A stretch of 64,000 nt of DNA from Litomosoides sigmodontis (lineage: Eukaryota; Nematoda; Chromadorea; Rhabditida; Onchocercidae), in assembly GCA_963070105.1 (NCBI GenBank), contig OY718808.1, positions 1,365,238 to 1,429,237 of the forward strand, in the 5' to 3' direction. Made by a program: the position numbers and the translations under genes. The notes under the pieces were generated by a model. That model was not told the DNA's origin and did no database searches. It saw nothing but the letters and a program-made list of their open reading frames with translations. Positions 61,247-64,000 of the stretch are shown piece by piece (positions within the stretch are counted from its first letter, which is position 1; every line of letters starts with the position of its first letter).

Positions 61247-63219
61247 TACAAATTTAGGGGATTGACAAAATGAATTCAATTTAATTTATAATTTTAATAT
61301 TTCCATTAATTCAGCAGCAACGACACCAAGAAGCCATAGCAATAGTAGAAGCAGTAACAATAGGATGCATCGTTTCTATTCATTTATTATTCACTTACTG
61401 ATGCATTCATTAATCAACTAATCGGTAATTTCTGATAAGTGTATGTCATCATTTCATGCTGCGATTTATTCGTCCATTTCTCTTATCTTAACAGGCGGCT
61501 CCATCCTTTCATCTCTCCTCATCTTTCATTGATATCGCATAGATTACGACGATGATAACGGTGGTGATAGTGATTAGCTACATGAACTTATTGCTTCTAA
61601 GTTTTTTTTCCTCATCGATTGAAGATGACAAACATTTTTTTTTTTGCTGTCACAACCTCTACAACATCTTTTCATCCATCTCCTTTGTTAGCATCTTTGC
61701 CGCACCTGTTTTGCGTGTGTCTGTGTGTGTGTCTGTCAGTCTGTCCGTCTATCTGTCTGTCCGTGTATCATTAACGAACAATTTACTTTAAAATTTGATA
61801 AATTAGAAATTTTTTAAAGTCATTTCAATTTTAACTGATCAATCATTGTGTTAAACGGCAATAATATTCATCAAATTTTGCAGCTCAATTAATTCAGTAA
61901 AAATTAACATTCATAAATGTTGAAATTTTTGTCATTATTAGAAAAAATTGGGTGAAGAAATGAATGTTCAATTGAACTTTAATGACTAAAACACTCGGAC
62001 ACCAATCAACAATAATCATCATCACGTTGAGCTCTCGCAAACTGGCAATAATTTGAAAAATAACCATTGATGAGATCTCCTTCTTTCCTCAATAATAAGC
62101 TGACAAAATTTAACAAAATTGAAATTTATGTAATTTTACACTAATGCACAAATATTACTTGCGCAAAATTGAACATTTTGAAATTTTGCGTAAAGTTAAT
62201 TTATTTAGTCAGTTGTTGCACACTGTTAAAGTTTCAACTTGATATTTTATTATTGAAAAGTGTGTGAAATTTTTTTCTTTTCCATAAAACTTTGAAAAAT
62301 TTTATATAAGTTAAAATTAAAAAAAGAGAAAAGTGATATAACGTTGAAAACAGAAATTTATAACTCTCATTATTCCTTACTAACTTCCGAAATCGAATTA
62401 CAAAAAAAAAATTTATTTCTTGATAGAATGGATAATTAATTACACAATTGTTTTTTTTCGCAATTCTCAATTAATATAAAATAAATGATTTTTCACATTA
62501 TTCAAATTTTACACAAAATATGGACAATGCATCACTTACAACTTATGTACTTATGTTACTTCTTAATGCTTCAATGCAGACGGATACTTGTGCTATAAGA
62601 GGTGCTAATTAGGATTTACACCAATCGGATTTACACCGTCAATCATTCAGCAATCATTTCACACAATTATGCAAATTGAATAAAATCTAATTCAATTCGG
62701 AAAAAACAAACTCTCAGTGAACACTCAATAGGCTAAGTATCCTGATACTCACATAGGTTACTCCAACTAGTACTTCCACTATGTAAACGAACTCATTTCG
62801 GTTATACAAATAAATTTTAGGTATTAGCAACGATTATAGCTAACCGTATACTTACTTCTGTTTACATTGGAAATATACCAAATAGCAATCAAATTACTGC
62901 AGCAAATGACAGTTGACAGTTCACGCAGAAGAAGGAAATGAAATTGCAAATGATTCCTATCAAAATTGTTCCTCAAAAATTTCTCTGATAAATGAGAAAT
63001 GATTTTTGACACATTTCTTCCTAGCCAAATTAGTTTTGTTTGTTCGTTTTTTCTCTCCATCTCTCTCCATGAAAATCTTTAAAAATTATTCAATAAAATT
63101 TTAAATTTTTTAAAATTTTTGAAAAAGTGAATTAAAGCAATTTACCGGTTAATTAGATGTTTGCAGTACTAGTTAGGTTACTGCTTGTTTTTTTTTTGAA
63201 TTCATCGTACAGGACATTG

Positions 63220-64000
63220 CTACCAGTTACGTGACTTCCTGTTTCGTTTGTTTCGCTTCTTATGTCCTTGCTGACCGGTGTAATTCCGACTGTGTCCATC
63301 ATTAACGTTATCCGGTTGTTTCTGTGAACGATGCTGATTTCCAATTGTTTGTTGCTGATCATGATTATTACCTTGTAACTGGACATTATCAGAAATTTCG
63401 TCACATATTTCTTGTGAACTACGTTGTTGTTGTCTACTGCCTTCCTGATGCTTACGTGAAATATTCTTTCCGGTAGCTTTGTGCTCACGTCCTCCTTCCA
63501 GCACATCTGAATGCATCCTGCCAAACTGACTTCTAGGCTGATAACGCTTACTGTGATATTCGGCATCATTTCCACGTACACCATCCGTTTTTTCCATTTC
63601 CGGTTGCATTTGCTGCTCACATTTCAGTCCCGTTAATACTGTCATTCCTCCTTCAGTTTTTCCTGATTCTTTGCATTCATCGTTTCCCCCCTGTTTCATC
63701 TCTTTTTCCCTTTCACCGTCAGTTGCTCCTTCCGTTTTGTTTGAATCTTCTTTAGCAACCAATTTAGTGGTTTCTTTATCAGTAGCCGTTTCTGTTCCAC
63801 TTTGTGCTTTCAGTAGATTTGACTTGAGCATCGGCACTGCGTCATTACCGGAATGTCCAGGTATATCAGCGTCATCACTAGCTTGCCCCATTACAGTTTT
63901 TTGTTCCGAAGAAATTTCAAGCTTCACTTTCAGCGATAATTCTGCTGCTTCGGAAGATTTAATGGACACTGAACCGAAAATCTCAATTTCACTGCTACTT
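63220..64000 (-). CDS. 3'-terminal exon of an unrecognised hydrophilic, low-complexity protein
   Basis: The frame is open from the window edge at 64000 to TAG at 63220, at least 259 codons, with no internal stop, so the gene continues beyond the window. It is strongly charged and Ser/Thr/Glu/Lys-rich at first (K-S-S-E-A-A-E-L-S-L-K-V-K), then Gln/Asn/His-rich, and ends in a basic cluster (G-H-K-K-R-N-K-R-N-R-K-S-R-N-W). This composition fits an intrinsically disordered, possibly RNA- or DNA-binding tail, but there is no identifiable domain. High GC relative to the flanks and sustained openness support coding. An overlapping 155-codon frame in another phase is a shadow. Confidence 0.7.
   Translation of the reverse strand, partial: SSSEIEIFGSVSIKSSEAAELSLKVKLEISSEQKTVMGQASDDADIPGHSGNDAVPMLKSNLLKAQSGTETATDKETTKLVAKEDSNKTEGATDGEREKEMKQGGNDECKESGKTEGGMTVLTGLKCEQQMQPEMEKTDGVRGNDAEYHSKRYQPRSQFGRMHSDVLEGGREHKATGKNISRKHQEGSRQQQRSSQEICDEISDNVQLQGNNHDQQQTIGNQHRSQKQPDNVNDGHSRNYTGQQGHKKRNKRNRKSRNW

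Overview
The window is about 70% AT nuclear DNA from a multicellular eukaryote, and the gene content and splicing point to a nematode. Exons are short, acceptors are mostly TTTTCAG-like, donors often read GTTAGC or GTTAAC, and the genes are best matched to Caenorhabditis elegans families (rgef-1/RasGRP, ehbp-1, odr-2/hot Ly-6). Long gene-poor AT-rich stretches and many microsatellites would suit a filarial or related parasitic nematode, but the species cannot be fixed from sequence alone. Most open frames over 60 codons are chance frames; the real genes are chains of small exons that I joined by splice sites, reading frame and phase.

1-27 kb holds three well supported genes, all on the minus strand. 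The 3' end of a GPI-anchored Ly-6/ODR-2-like protein lies at 117-838. A near-complete RasGRP-type Ras/Rap exchange factor (rgef-1; 16 exons, about 706 codons) spans 2988-11759. A complete EH-domain-binding protein (ehbp-1; 20 phase-matched exons, 908 codons) spans 16239-23765. A foldback, MITE-like element sits at about 1157-1807. Upstream of ehbp-1 are a 20-bp tandem array and a degenerate roughly 180-bp tandem repeat next to a possible small minus-strand gene.

27-36.8 kb is gene-poor. It contains only tentative minus-strand exons (27.43-27.68 kb and 30.41-30.50 kb) and one small plus-strand frame.

36.8-55.6 kb is the most striking part: a large inverted repeat with arms of about 2.5 kb (about 36855-39360 and 53035-55570) around a 13.7-kb spacer. 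Each arm carries the same small frame with a canonical BH3 cell-death motif. A third, different BH3-motif protein is encoded on the minus strand inside the spacer (exons 43.9-51.3 kb). This looks like a local cluster of BH3-only, EGL-1/CED-13-type apoptosis initiators, two of them kept nearly identical in palindrome arms. The spacer also holds a (CCAA)n array, a TG-rich tract and a duplicated nuclear-receptor half-site.

48-64 kb: a plus-strand signal-peptide exon at 48128 joins in phase to an exon at 58371-58489, which would encode a roughly 60-residue secreted peptide across a 10-kb intron. 59.6-60.5 kb has unassigned frames. The right edge carries the last exon of an unrecognised hydrophilic protein on the minus strand.

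The rgef-1 and ehbp-1 calls rest on several conserved domains each. The BH3 genes rest on a short motif plus splice-phase logic. The remaining small candidates are marked low confidence.
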